Below, in pieces: positions 43,438 to 52,721 of a DNA stretch of 64,000 nt. Under the pieces are notes generated by a model. It saw only the letters and a list, made by a program, of their open reading frames with translations, had not been told where the DNA came from and ran no database searches. The position numbers and the translations under genes are program-made. Origin of the DNA: Clostridium grantii DSM 8605. GTDB lineage: Bacteria; Bacillota; Clostridia; Clostridiales; Clostridiaceae. Where the stretch lies: contig NZ_FQXM01000004.1 in assembly GCF_900129965.1 (NCBI RefSeq), forward strand, positions 124,001-188,000, read 5' to 3'. Numbering within the stretch: the first letter of the stretch is position 1; every line of letters starts with the position of its first letter.

Positions 43438-43821
43438 TCACATAATTTTCATAATTGATTGCAGTACCGCCATTAAAATTGGAATTGCTAAAACCAGTAT
43501 TAAAATTTTACCTGCAAATTCTACCTTTGAAGCTAAATTACTTTCACCAGCATCTCTACATATTTCACTGCAAAATGAGGCTAAATATGAAATACCCAAA
43601 ATCTTAAATACTACATCTAAGTATATAAAATCTATATTAGCTTTTATGGCTAATTCTTGAAGTAATTGAAGTACGGAAGATATTTTAGTTATCATAAAAA
43701 TAAATATAAGAATCCCTGCTACTAAACTTATTTGAATAGCTAGATCCTGACGTTCTTTTCTTATAGTAACTATTACAGCTAAAGCTATGAAAGCAAAAGA
43801 AACAACCTTAATAATATCCAT
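43438..43821 (-). CDS. spoIIIAD: SpoIIIAD
   Basis: This 127-aa membrane protein has four hydrophobic segments. The middle reads DVVFKILGISYLASFCSEIC, the conserved signature shared with SpoIIIAC. It lies between AC and AE. Confidence 0.94.
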   Translation of the reverse strand: MDIIKVVSFAFIALAVIVTIRKERQDLAIQISLVAGILIFIFMITKISSVLQLLQELAIKANIDFIYLDVVFKILGISYLASFCSEICRDAGESNLASKVEFAGKILILVLAIPILMAVLQSIMKIM

Positions 43822-43829
43822 AGGTCACC

Positions 43830-44030
43830 TCAAAAGCTAAACATGGTTTTTATTGTATTAAACAAATTATTTATAAGCCCCAACACCATCATTAAAATTA
43901 TTACTATTCCTGCTATATTTATAACAACAGCGTAATCTTCCTTACCTCCGCTAGACCTTATAATTTTATCTAATACAATAATTAATAGACTTATACCTGC
44001 TAATTTAAAAATCAAACTTGTTTCTAACAT
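43830..44030 (-). CDS. spoIIIAC: SpoIIIAC
   Basis: The 66-aa protein has two membrane helices (IFKLAGISLLIIVLDKII; VVINIAGIVIILMMVLGLIN), the normal length for SpoIIIAC. Confidence 0.94.
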   Translation of the reverse strand: MLETSLIFKLAGISLLIIVLDKIIRSSGGKEDYAVVINIAGIVIILMMVLGLINNLFNTIKTMFSF

Positions 44031-44039
44031 AACTTCCTC

Positions 44040-44564
44040 CTAAACAATTAGAATTACTATGGTTGCTCCTATAGTAAATCCTAAGTATTGATAAATTTTC
44101 AAATTGTTTTTCAAATCTAAATCAGCTTTCTCAATTTGTTTCTTAAGTTTCATTTCTGTTAATTCCAAAATACTATTTTGCCCTTCAATATCTGTATCTC
44201 CTAAAGATTTTGCTAAATCCATAAATATATCCTTGTCCTCTTTTTTTAAAGAAAGAGAATGTATTTTATTATTTAACTCATATTCAACTGCTTCATAAAC
44301 TGAATCCACATCATTGGCATATAAACTTATTGAAATATTTTCAAATATTGTTTTTAATGGTTCTTTATTTTTTTTTGATAAAACATTAAATATTTCAGGC
44401 AAAGGTGTAAATGTATAATGTATTTGTGTTTTAATTAAATAAATGGCTGCCATTAGCTCATTAAGCTCTTTTACCCTTTTTCTCAAAGTATCTCCAAACT
44501 TTATACCCATAAAAGTACAAGAACCTATAATAATTAAAGAGCAAACAAGTTTAATACTTATCAT
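44040..44564 (-). CDS. spoIIIAB: SpoIIIAB
   Basis: The 174-aa protein has a membrane helix at each end and a GspF-like helical middle (LKELNELMAAIYLIKTQIHY-type segment, then DIFMDLAKSLGDTDIEGQ). The start overlaps spoIIIAA by four bases, so the ATPase and its partner are translated together. Confidence 0.94.
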   Translation of the reverse strand: MISIKLVCSLIIIGSCTFMGIKFGDTLRKRVKELNELMAAIYLIKTQIHYTFTPLPEIFNVLSKKNKEPLKTIFENISISLYANDVDSVYEAVEYELNNKIHSLSLKKEDKDIFMDLAKSLGDTDIEGQNSILELTEMKLKKQIEKADLDLKNNLKIYQYLGFTIGATIVILIV

Positions 44565-45484
44565 TCAACCACCACCTTTGATTTTTTATTGAAATCATAA
44601 ACATATTCAATAGTACCTATTCCTTTTCTATTACTTAGAACTATTGCTCTTTGAAAAACTTTATTATTTAAAATGTCTTTAAAAACATCTCTACTATAAA
44701 GATCTTCAATTCCAAATCCATGTATAGTTGTTATTAGATTTACACCTGAACTTAAAGCGGCAATTATACTATTCATATCCTCATAAGTTCCAATTTCATC
44801 ACAAACTATTACTTCTGGTGACATACTTCTAATAGCCATCATTATTCCATTACTTTTTAAACAACTATCAAAAATATCTGTTTTTTCGCCTATGTCTAAT
44901 TGAGGAATACCATTATAACAACCACCAATCTCGCTTCTTTCATCAATTATACAAACCTTCATACTTTTCATTTTCTTATTGTTAACTATGTAGCCATTAG
45001 ATAAATTTCTGGATATATCTCTTATTAATGTAGTTTTACCGCATTTAGGTGGAGAAATAATTATGCTATTCAAAAGATTACCATTATTTATTAGGTTAGG
45101 CATTACACTTTTTGCACAATTAATTATTTGCCTACATATTCTAATGTTCAAAGAAGATATATTTTTAATTGTTTTTATTCTTCCCTTGTCCATAATACAC
45201 GTACCACAAACGCCTACCCTATGGCCTCCTTTTATAGTTATATAGCCTTGTCGTATTTCTTCATCAAAAGCGTAAATTGAATAATTACTCATCCTTTGAA
45301 TAATTTTATTTAAATCTTCTCCTTTAATAGTGTAATTTAGTATCCTTTCTTCATTACCAATATAAATTGATATGGGTCTTCCCACTCTAAGCCTTATCTC
45401 ATTAATTTCTTCCACCCGTTGAATCTTCTCTACTAACCCACTAATTTCATTAGGTAATATATAAAAAACATCTCTAGTACTCAT
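44561..45484 (-). CDS. spoIIIAA: SpoIIIAA ATPase
   Basis: This 307-aa secretion-type ATPase powers the SpoIIIA channel. Walker A is SPPKCGKTTLIRDI and Walker B lies in MSPEVIVCDEIGT. It heads the operon with GGAGG before the ATG. A weak SigE-like element (TTATTTT, 15 bases, CATATTTG) lies between the upstream terminator and the gene. Confidence 0.96.
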   Translation of the reverse strand: MSTRDVFYILPNEISGLVEKIQRVEEINEIRLRVGRPISIYIGNEERILNYTIKGEDLNKIIQRMSNYSIYAFDEEIRQGYITIKGGHRVGVCGTCIMDKGRIKTIKNISSLNIRICRQIINCAKSVMPNLINNGNLLNSIIISPPKCGKTTLIRDISRNLSNGYIVNNKKMKSMKVCIIDERSEIGGCYNGIPQLDIGEKTDIFDSCLKSNGIMMAIRSMSPEVIVCDEIGTYEDMNSIIAALSSGVNLITTIHGFGIEDLYSRDVFKDILNNKVFQRAIVLSNRKGIGTIEYVYDFNKKSKVVVE

Positions 45485-45542
45485 AGATTTCCTCCTTCCT
45501 TAATTAAGCTTATTGCAAATATGATGAAATTATTCCTAAAAT

Positions 45543-45578
45543 AAAAAAAACTGTAGCGCATTTCTGCACTACAGTTTT
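45543..45578 (-). terminator. Terminator before the spoIIIA operon
   Basis: ACTGTAGTGC and GCGCTACAGT pair around a six-base loop (45550-45575), and eight Ts follow on the minus strand. It insulates the sporulation operon from the efp unit. Confidence 0.87.
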
Positions 45579-45946
45579 TAAAACTTTATTTTATTATGAC
45601 AGTTAGGACATTCTAATGAACTGCCTTCGTTTAAAAGTGATTTTTCAATGGCTATTTGCTCACCACATACTTCACAGCTAATATCAAGATACTCAAAGTC
45701 CTCAAATTCGCTTTCTTCAACTTCAAAACCAAAAAGTTCTTCTTCAATATTCCCTAAATTTTCATCTAAAACAGTTACATAATCATTTATCTCGTCATAA
45801 TTCTTGTTGAGAGTAGATACATCAGATACTATCTCTTGGATAATTCCTAACACATCAAAAAGAATGGCATTATAATCATCATTTGGATTCTTTATACAAT
45901 TGATTTTTTCTTCCAAATTTTTTATCTTATCTATGATTAAGTCCAA
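45578..45946 (-). CDS. CD1247-like zinc-ribbon protein
   Basis: The 122-aa protein has an N-terminal coiled coil (residues 1-75) with an acidic linker (EVEESEFEDFEYLD). A C-terminal zinc ribbon with two Cys pairs, CEVCGEQ and CPNCHNK, follows. Such proteins lie between efp and spoIIIAA in many clostridia. The function is unknown. Confidence 0.8.
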   Translation of the reverse strand: MDLIIDKIKNLEEKINCIKNPNDDYNAILFDVLGIIQEIVSDVSTLNKNYDEINDYVTVLDENLGNIEEELFGFEVEESEFEDFEYLDISCEVCGEQIAIEKSLLNEGSSLECPNCHNKIKF

Positions 45947-45966
45947 AAAATCACTTCCTATTTTAT

Positions 45967-46524
45967 TTAAACTCTTTCCATGTAATCGCCAGTTCTAGTA
46001 TCAATTCTAATTGTATCTCCTTCATTAACGAACAATGGAACAGACACTATTGCTCCTGTTTCAACAGTTGCTGGTTTTAATACATTTGAAGTTGTGTTTC
46101 CTTTTGCTCCTGGCTCACACTCTGTTATTAATAATTCAACAAAGTTTGGAGCTTCTACTGAAAAAGCACTTCCCTTAAAGAATTTAATAACTGCAAACAT
46201 GTTTTCTTTCATGAATTTTATTGCATTTTCAACTTGATCAAAGTTTAATGGAACTAGTTCGAATGTTTCTTGGTCCATAAAGTAGTATAATTGACCATCA
46301 GAATAAGAATATTCCATTTCTTTTCTTTCAATTACTGCCTCTTGTAATTTAGTTGTTGGGTTAAATGTTCTTTCAACCACTGAACTATTGATTACATTTC
46401 TTAATTTTGTTCTTACAAATGCAGCACCTTTACCTGGTTTTACATGTAAAAATTCAATAACTGTAAATACTTGTCCATCCATTTCAAAAGTTGTACCTTT
46501 TCTAATATCTCCTGCAGAAATCAT
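45967..46524 (-). CDS. efp: Elongation factor P
   Basis: This 185-aa, three-domain OB protein relieves ribosome stalling at proline runs. The loop [14 protein letters not shown] carries the tip Lys of PGKGA. The C-terminal signature is [23 protein letters not shown] follows GGGAGGATTCAAA. Confidence 0.97.
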   Translation of the reverse strand: MISAGDIRKGTTFEMDGQVFTVIEFLHVKPGKGAAFVRTKLRNVINSSVVERTFNPTTKLQEAVIERKEMEYSYSDGQLYYFMDQETFELVPLNFDQVENAIKFMKENMFAVIKFFKGSAFSVEAPNFVELLITECEPGAKGNTTSNVLKPATVETGAIVSVPLFVNEGDTIRIDTRTGDYMERV

Positions 46525-46592
46525 TTTGAATCCTCCCACCATTATAATTATGATAAATATTTTATAAAAATATTTTTAACTAAAAAATCAAT

Positions 46593-47660
46593 TTATATGC
46601 AAATAAGCTCTTTTGGTGATTTAGATAGAACTTTATAACCATCTTTTGTTACTAAAACTAAATCTTCAATTCTTACTCCACCTAAATTTGGCACATAAAT
46701 TCCTGGCTCATCAGTAACTACCATTCCTGTTTCTAAAATAGCTTCACTTTTAGGGCTTAAACGTGGTGCTTCATGTACTTCACGTCCTACTCCATGGCCA
46801 AGTCCATGACCAAAGTATTTACCATAACCCTTATTTGTAATATACTCTCTTGCTATTTTATCCACTTCAGAACACTTTATACCTGGAGCTATTTCAACTA
46901 AAGCTAATTCTTGAGCTTCTTTAACAGTATTATATATATTTATCATTTCCTCAGTTGGTTCCCCAATGACAATAGTTCTTGTCATATCTGAGCAATATCC
47001 ATTATATACACAACCAAAATCTAAGGTCAAAAATTCACTTTCTTTAATTGTTTTCTCACTAGCTGCCCCATGTGGCAAAGAACTTCTCACACCTGATGCA
47101 ACTATAGAAGTAAATGATAAATCAGATGCTCCTTGTTTTTTCATAAAAAACTCAAGTTCCAATGCAATATCTGTTTCTTTCATTCCAGCTTGAATAAATT
47201 GTAACATATGATCAAAAGCTTTATCAGCTATATCAGCCGCTTTGGTAATATTAGCTATTTCATCTTCGTCTTTGATAATTCTCATTTCTTCCACAAGCCC
47301 TTCTAAGGGAAGAAATTCACATTCTAAAGCATCTTTAAACTTTACATATTGAGAATAACTTAATATATCTTCTTCAAAATATAATTTATTTAAATTTACT
47401 TCTTTTATCAAATTAGCTATAAAACCAACAAAATCACCTTTATGGTCCAGGATTTCAAAGTCTTTTACCTCTAATTTTGCTTGTTCTGTAAATCTTGAAT
47501 CAGTAATAAAAATAGATTTATCCTTTGTGATTATAGCACAGCTTTCATCACCCGTAAATCCTGTAATATAATTTCTGTTCATATCGCCCCATAAAAGTAC
47601 ACCATCAACAGCTTTTTTTTCCATTTTTTCTCTTAATGTATTTAATCTATTCTGCACCAT
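46593..47660 (-). CDS. pepP: Xaa-Pro peptidase (M24B)
   Basis: This 355-aa metallopeptidase has an N-terminal creatinase-like domain (1-125) and a pita-bread domain. Metal ligands are in DFGCVYNGYCSDMTRT, HGLGHGVGREVHE, DEPGIYV and GGVRIEDLV. It releases N-terminal residues ahead of proline, and its pairing with efp is common. ATG follows AGGAGGCGCATT; a longer frame extends into the pilus operon but lacks a ribosome site. Confidence 0.94.
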   Translation of the reverse strand: MVQNRLNTLREKMEKKAVDGVLLWGDMNRNYITGFTGDESCAIITKDKSIFITDSRFTEQAKLEVKDFEILDHKGDFVGFIANLIKEVNLNKLYFEEDILSYSQYVKFKDALECEFLPLEGLVEEMRIIKDEDEIANITKAADIADKAFDHMLQFIQAGMKETDIALELEFFMKKQGASDLSFTSIVASGVRSSLPHGAASEKTIKESEFLTLDFGCVYNGYCSDMTRTIVIGEPTEEMINIYNTVKEAQELALVEIAPGIKCSEVDKIAREYITNKGYGKYFGHGLGHGVGREVHEAPRLSPKSEAILETGMVVTDEPGIYVPNLGGVRIEDLVLVTKDGYKVLSKSPKELICI

Positions 47661-47727
47661 AATGCGCCTCCTATTTTCTAAACAATGATATTTTATCAAA
47701 ACTACAGTATATTTGCAAATATAATTA

Positions 47728-48117
47728 CTACTCACCAATGGAATATTTTATATTTTTCAATTCAAATTGAGTTTCTATGACCCCTTCACTATTTTTAAAT
47801 GAAGATATTTCTTTTAATTCAAACAAATTATTTTCTTTTATAAAACTCTCAAGCTGTTTTAAATCCTTATTTCCTATTATTTTACCTTGTATAATTATAT
47901 CTTCATTTTTTATATTGATACTTTCCAAGGATAAAGCCCCGTATTTTTCAAACACATCAAAATTTGTTGAGTATTTACATATAGAAGTGGCTCTTTCATT
48001 TATAAAAGTCTCTTTTTCTGTTAAAATTTTTGCTAAGTAAAAATTATTTATATTAAAATTAACTATACCTGCACACAACAAAATTAAAACTAACCAAAAG
48101 TAAAATTTCTTTTTCAT
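47728..48117 (-). CDS. Pilus-operon membrane protein (129 aa)
   Basis: The 129-aa protein has one N-terminal membrane helix (about 5-25) and a small alpha-beta exterior domain (DIIIQGKIIGNKDLKQLESF). By position after PilN-like genes it may be a PilO- or GspM-like partner, but similarity is not evident. Its start overlaps the previous gene by four bases. Confidence 0.6.
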   Translation of the reverse strand: MKKKFYFWLVLILLCAGIVNFNINNFYLAKILTEKETFINERATSICKYSTNFDVFEKYGALSLESINIKNEDIIIQGKIIGNKDLKQLESFIKENNLFELKEISSFKNSEGVIETQFELKNIKYSIGE

Positions 48118-48572
48118 TTAATCACCATTTTTAACTCAGTATGAATTTTTTCATCTATTTCATTAAGATTATAGTAATTAATTTTAAACATTTTTTCCAC
48201 ATTAACTAAAATATCTTTTGCTTTAAGGGGGTCATTACTATAGAAATCCATTAAAACATTTTTTCCCGAAACATTAATTTGTAACTGGTGTTCATTCTGA
48301 GCAATATTAAACAACTCATTAAAAATTTGTAGTTCTCTTAAATTTGTATCTAAATTATCTTTATAAATAATATATTTATTTTTCTTATTTTTAATTAAAT
48401 CATCATGATTTATATCAAATTTAGTCAATTGATTTTTTAAATAAATATTTATACTAAAAGAAATAATTAATAGAATTAATACTATACTGAATATAATTAA
48501 TTGTCTTATTATTTTATATTTATTCTTTTTTTCTAAATACCACCAAGGTAAAAAAGTTTCTTTTCTTATCAT
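48114..48572 (-). CDS. PilN-like pilus assembly protein
   Basis: This 152-aa protein has the PilN layout: a short cytosolic motif (FLPWWYLEKKNK), one membrane helix (about 23-45), a coiled coil, then a small alpha-beta domain. It lies between the PilM-like protein and a second one-pass protein. Assignment rests on topology and order. Confidence 0.55.
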   Translation of the reverse strand: MIRKETFLPWWYLEKKNKYKIIRQLIIFSIVLILLIISFSINIYLKNQLTKFDINHDDLIKNKKNKYIIYKDNLDTNLRELQIFNELFNIAQNEHQLQINVSGKNVLMDFYSNDPLKAKDILVNVEKMFKINYYNLNEIDEKIHTELKMVIK

Positions 48573-48575
48573 ACT

Positions 48576-49307
48576 TTACCCTATTTCCAATAATAATTTT
48601 CTTTTGTCATAATCATTTAACTCAATTATTTCATATACCATATTAATAGGCATATCTATTTCATCATTAAATTTAAGAGAAGAATAAATATAAACCTTTT
48701 CATCTTTGTTATCATAAAATTCTCTATAAATACTGTTTATACACTGATAAAGAATTCTGTAGCAATCCTTTGATTCTAGCAATGCGTAATTGCTTTTAAT
48801 AACTTCATTATCTATATACTGCAAATAAATAAATTCATTGTACTTAAAAATGAAAATTAATTTTTCTTTTAGTAATTCTTTTTTGTAATAAGAAATGAAA
48901 TAATATTGAATCAAACTCAAATCCGTAACATTGTGATTTCCAAAAACCAACTCTTTATTTTGCAAAATTTTCTCTGAATTTATGCAGTACACTATTACAT
49001 TAAATTCTAACTGATTTTCACTTAAAACATTATAGGAAAATAATATATTATCAATATTTTCTCCATAAAGTTCTTGTAATTTATTTTTTATGATTTGAGA
49101 TAAATCCTTTTTGCAATTTTTCGGTAATGTGAAGTATTTAATAAAAATCTCTTCTCCTTCTAAAATTATTGATACTTTTCTTTTTATCAAGGAAGTTAAA
49201 AATTTATTATTTCTTTTTACTTCAACATCTTTTATTTTCTTATTATTTACCTTAACCATGTTTACATCTTTATCTGAAATATTTATTATGTATTTATCTT
49301 TCCTCAT
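48576..49307 (-). CDS. Divergent PilM-like protein
   Basis: This 243-aa soluble protein lies just before the PilN-like gene. Its start (DKYIINISDKDVNMVKVNNK, then KRKVSIILEGEEIFIKYFTL) resembles the actin-like first strands of PilM/GspL. The ATP-binding loops are not recognisable, so it may be a degenerate scaffold. Confidence 0.5.
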   Translation of the reverse strand: MRKDKYIINISDKDVNMVKVNNKKIKDVEVKRNNKFLTSLIKRKVSIILEGEEIFIKYFTLPKNCKKDLSQIIKNKLQELYGENIDNILFSYNVLSENQLEFNVIVYCINSEKILQNKELVFGNHNVTDLSLIQYYFISYYKKELLKEKLIFIFKYNEFIYLQYIDNEVIKSNYALLESKDCYRILYQCINSIYREFYDNKDEKVYIYSSLKFNDEIDMPINMVYEIIELNDYDKRKLLLEIG

Positions 49308-49315
49308 ATCATCAC

Positions 49316-49744
49316 CTACCTATAACTAGATTTGATAATTATTTTTCCTTTTTCTTCTATTATCTCATAATACTCTATTAAAAATAAGCCTTTTTCATCT
49401 TTTAAATTCATTTTTATTATTTTATTTTCATAGTTTATAAATGAATTGTTATATTTAATATTATTTTCGTTTAAATTTTCTAAAACTAAATTTGCATCAT
49501 TTTTTATTAATTCAATATTGTGGTAACAAAAACTAGAAAGCTCACTTAATAAAAATTGCCTGCTATACTCCAATTCATCTTTAACTTCAACTTCAACTTC
49601 AAAAGAATTTTCGTATTGTTTATTGATTTTATTCATTAAAAGCAATTGTTTTACTATAAAGAAAGATACACTTATTGTAATTGCTAGAATAATCAATGTT
49701 TCTAAAGCTATCCACCCTTTACTATTTTTCGTTCTGCAATACAT
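49316..49744 (-). CDS. Pilin-like protein with atypical cleavage motif
   Basis: This 142-aa protein has SKGWIALETLIILAITISVS, a hydrophobic helix after a G-W-x3-E motif that resembles a type IV prepilin site with Trp in place of Phe. It overlaps the previous pilin gene by 37 bases. It is probably a minor pilin of the PilX/GspK kind (inference). Confidence 0.6.
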   Translation of the reverse strand: MYCRTKNSKGWIALETLIILAITISVSFFIVKQLLLMNKINKQYENSFEVEVEVKDELEYSRQFLLSELSSFCYHNIELIKNDANLVLENLNENNIKYNNSFINYENKIIKMNLKDEKGLFLIEYYEIIEEKGKIIIKSSYR

Positions 49745-50190
49745 CTTTTATAAATCTCCCCATTATTCATTTGTATTTTTATGTAAACCAAATTGTTTTT
49801 CTGTATAAATTCATATTTACTTATGTCTTCCATAATAATATCACTAGTAATTGTTGTACTTCCACTGGCTTTCTTTTTGTAATATGAAATTCTTAACTTC
49901 ATGTTATCTTTAATGCCATACACATCAATATTGTTATAATTTCCATCTTTTAATTCTATAGATATTTTACTCTTGGTAACAATTATTCTTTTATTTAAAG
50001 ATGAATTGATCTCCTTTTCCAAGAAATTTAACGAATCAAAGCAATAAAGCATTTTTCTACTACTTTCAACGTATTCCTTATGTATGCCTATAACACTCAT
50101 AAGAATACTTATTTGTATTCCCAAAATAAAAGTATAAATACTTATAGAAATCATTGTTTCAATTAAAGAAATGCCTTTTTTCACTTCCAT
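49708..50190 (-). CDS. Minor prepilin
   Basis: The 160-aa protein begins MEVKKGISLIETMISISIYT: basic leader, Gly cleavage point, Glu at +5, and hydrophobic helix. GspJ/PilW-like by size. It overlaps its neighbours on both sides. Confidence 0.75.
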   Translation of the reverse strand: MEVKKGISLIETMISISIYTFILGIQISILMSVIGIHKEYVESSRKMLYCFDSLNFLEKEINSSLNKRIIVTKSKISIELKDGNYNNIDVYGIKDNMKLRISYYKKKASGSTTITSDIIMEDISKYEFIQKNNLVYIKIQMNNGEIYKRCIAERKIVKGG

Positions 50191-50627
50191 TCATAGTTAC
50201 CTAAAGAAATCAACTTAATAATATCTTTATCTGCGCTGGAATCATCTTTTAAACTAACATAAATCTTTGCTACCTTTTCTTCTGGAAATTCAAATTCAAG
50301 TTGAACAATTGCATCATCTTTTATATTACTAAATAATTGAACCGAGTTACTATTTAAAATAACCTCAGTTTCAAGAGAGTTTTCTTGCATATATATTAAT
50401 CCATTTTCCATTAGATAAACTGCATCCCCGTATCCCCAATTATATTTTATTTCCTTGCAAAGAGCATCAAAAGCACTATTTTTTGAGTAATTATTTAAAA
50501 GTGTGATTTTAGCTTTATTTAATTTAATAGTAAAACTAATAATGAAAATAATCATAATCCCTGTGATTTCCATAGCTATTATAGTTTCAAGTAGAGTAAA
50601 ACCTTTTTTATTCTTTGACTTTAACAT
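50181..50627 (-). CDS. Minor prepilin
   Basis: The 148-aa protein begins MLKSKNKKGFTLLETIIAME, a standard class III leader (KKGF|TLLE form) with a long helix. It is followed by a beta-rich domain that would cap the pilus. It overlaps the flanking genes by 10-20 bases. Confidence 0.8.
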   Translation of the reverse strand: MLKSKNKKGFTLLETIIAMEITGIMIIFIISFTIKLNKAKITLLNNYSKNSAFDALCKEIKYNWGYGDAVYLMENGLIYMQENSLETEVILNSNSVQLFSNIKDDAIVQLEFEFPEEKVAKIYVSLKDDSSADKDIIKLISLGNYEWK

Positions 50628-51036
50628 AATTTGTTGCCACCCTTATTGTAATACAATGTCTTTTATTTTTTCTATCGTAATAGTAAATAGAACAAGCTGA
50701 TCCAATTTCCCCTTCTTGATTAATTATTATTTCTTTTGGGTAAGTATACAATTTGAATTTAGAAGGTAGTTTATATTTAATTGTTTTATCATTACACCCA
50801 AAAATCACTTCGTTGGTATCACTTAATCGAATTGTTCCAAAATATTTATTAACCCTACAATAATTTTTGCCTCCATCAATAATACTTACAATTTCATTGC
50901 TGCATAATTCCACATCCATTGTATTTGCTAATCTATTATTTAATTCCACAAAGCTTAATATTGTAAAACTTAAAAATATTAAAGCAATATTTATTACAAT
51001 TAATATTTCAATTAAGCTGAACCCTTTTGACTTCAT
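50608..51036 (-). CDS. Minor prepilin
   Basis: The 142-aa protein begins MKSKGFSLIEILIVINIALI. It is a short-leader prepilin, GspH-like by size and position after the major pilin. Two cysteines (YCRVNKYFG and FGCNDK) could form a disulfide. Confidence 0.8.
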   Translation of the reverse strand: MKSKGFSLIEILIVINIALIFLSFTILSFVELNNRLANTMDVELCSNEIVSIIDGGKNYCRVNKYFGTIRLSDTNEVIFGCNDKTIKYKLPSKFKLYTYPKEIIINQEGEIGSACSIYYYDRKNKRHCITIRVATNYVKVKE

Positions 51037-51068
51037 ATAACATATACCTTCTAATTTCTAGTAATAAC

Positions 51069-51521
51069 TTAATCACCAGCAGGTGCATCAGGTTCACTTG
51101 GTTCACTAGCTTTACTATATTGATTTGATGAGTAAATTTCATTGCTGTCGTGTTTTACCTCAAAATTTCCATTTGCTTTATTAATCTCAACACTATATTC
51201 TTCTCCGTCACATGGATACTCTATAGTAACCGGATCATCATTATCACTTAATGTAATATCAGTTCCAGCAATACCTAACATAGTATTTATATCAACTTTT
51301 AAAACAGCTGCATCATATCCTCCTTCATTCATAAAACTATCTAAATAAACTGAGTATATCTTTCTTCCTAAATCCACAGCTTTTAACTCCTTAGCTTTAT
51401 CTCTATAGGCCATATACTTAGGTGCCATTATACTTAATAAAATCAACGTGATTGCCATAGCAACTAAAATTTCAATAATAGAGAATCCTTTTTTCTTGTT
51501 ATTTATAAGCTTTTTTTTCAT
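51069..51521 (-). CDS. Major pilin / pseudopilin
   Basis: This 150-aa protein begins MKKKLINNKKKGFSIIEILV. The first-helix sequence ends IMAPKYMAYRDKAKELKAVD, a GspG/PilA pattern. The C-terminus is acidic and Pro/Ser-rich (SEPSEPDAPAGD). It is the first pilin after the motor genes, typical of the main subunit. Confidence 0.85.
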   Translation of the reverse strand: MKKKLINNKKKGFSIIEILVAMAITLILLSIMAPKYMAYRDKAKELKAVDLGRKIYSVYLDSFMNEGGYDAAVLKVDINTMLGIAGTDITLSDNDDPVTIEYPCDGEEYSVEINKANGNFEVKHDSNEIYSSNQYSKASEPSEPDAPAGD

Positions 51522-51549
51522 TTCATTACCACCTTTTTTTTTATTTTAA

Positions 51550-52710
51550 TTAAATATTATCCATCATATTGAGTAAAGGAGTGAATATACTAACCATAAA
51601 ATAGGTTATAAAAACTCCTAGTAACAGCATTAATAACGGTTCCACCAAAATAGATATTTTTTTTGTTTTATTTTCAATTTCAATTACAGTATTCTTCAAA
51701 CACTTTTCTAAAGCTTTTTCTAGAGAATTAGTTTCTTCTCCAATAGAAATTGTTGCTATTATAATGAGCTTAATCACCTTCATTTCTTTCAAACTTTTGG
51801 ATAATGTATTTCCCGTTTCCAAAGATTCAATTCCTTTTTCAAGAATACTTTTGTAATAAACATTACTTAAGGAATCCTTTGTAATCTGGAAAGCAAATTT
51901 AAGAGTTTCCCCACTTGATACCGATAATAACATTGAATTTAATAATTTAAACTGAAAGATCAAATTATTTATATGCTTTGTAGGTAATACACTCCAAATA
52001 TTCATTTTTATATTGAATTGTTTTTTACAAATAAAACAAATAATATATATAAATAAAATAATCACTGGCAAAAGCCATATACTATTGATCCAACTCCACT
52101 TATTTATTACTTGTAAATTATTTGTGTTTTCATAGCTTAAGGATTGAATCATTGGTTGAAATTTAAGTTTCATATAAATAAAAGAAATCAGTGCTAAGAT
52201 AATCACAACTATTGGATAAATAAAACTTCTTACTATGGTGCTTGATATCTTATGCATTAATGAATAAAAATCCTTAAGCTGTTTAAATATACTTTCTAAA
52301 TTATCTGTTTTTTCCCCAATGGACAGCATAGTTATAAAAAATTCCGGAAAGATTTTTGGATATTTCCCGAAACAATTATAAAAAGTATTTCCTGCGTTCA
52401 TGTCTTCATTTACTTTTTCAAGAATTTTTTTCAGTCTTTTATCCTTAATAGTCTCAATAATTAATTTCATTCCTTTTTTTAAAGAAAGTCCTGAACCTTC
52501 AATTTGATAAAAACTATCACACAAATTTTCTAACATTTTATATCTATTTCCTAGTGAACTATTAAACTGTTTTGATGAAAGTATTTTATATTTATATAAA
52601 ATTAATTTTTTATCTTTGATATAAGAATAAAATTCCTCAATAGATTCAAATAAGCTTTCTTTTTTTATTTTTTTTCCTTCTAGATTATAAACAAAATATT
52701 TTATCACCAT
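51550..52710 (-). CDS. Pilus inner-membrane platform protein (GspF/PilC)
   Basis: The 386-aa protein has two T2SSF helical domains (about 60-185, 260-380) and three membrane helices (about 167-185, 215-235, 355-380). GSGLSLKKGMKLIIETIKD and SSGETLKFAFQITKDSLSN are the paired family motifs. It connects the ATPase to pilin polymerisation. Confidence 0.92.
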   Translation of the reverse strand: MVIKYFVYNLEGKKIKKESLFESIEEFYSYIKDKKLILYKYKILSSKQFNSSLGNRYKMLENLCDSFYQIEGSGLSLKKGMKLIIETIKDKRLKKILEKVNEDMNAGNTFYNCFGKYPKIFPEFFITMLSIGEKTDNLESIFKQLKDFYSLMHKISSTIVRSFIYPIVVIILALISFIYMKLKFQPMIQSLSYENTNNLQVINKWSWINSIWLLPVIILFIYIICFICKKQFNIKMNIWSVLPTKHINNLIFQFKLLNSMLLSVSSGETLKFAFQITKDSLSNVYYKSILEKGIESLETGNTLSKSLKEMKVIKLIIIATISIGEETNSLEKALEKCLKNTVIEIENKTKKISILVEPLLMLLLGVFITYFMVSIFTPLLNMMDNI

Positions 52711-52721
52711 ATTTATCTACT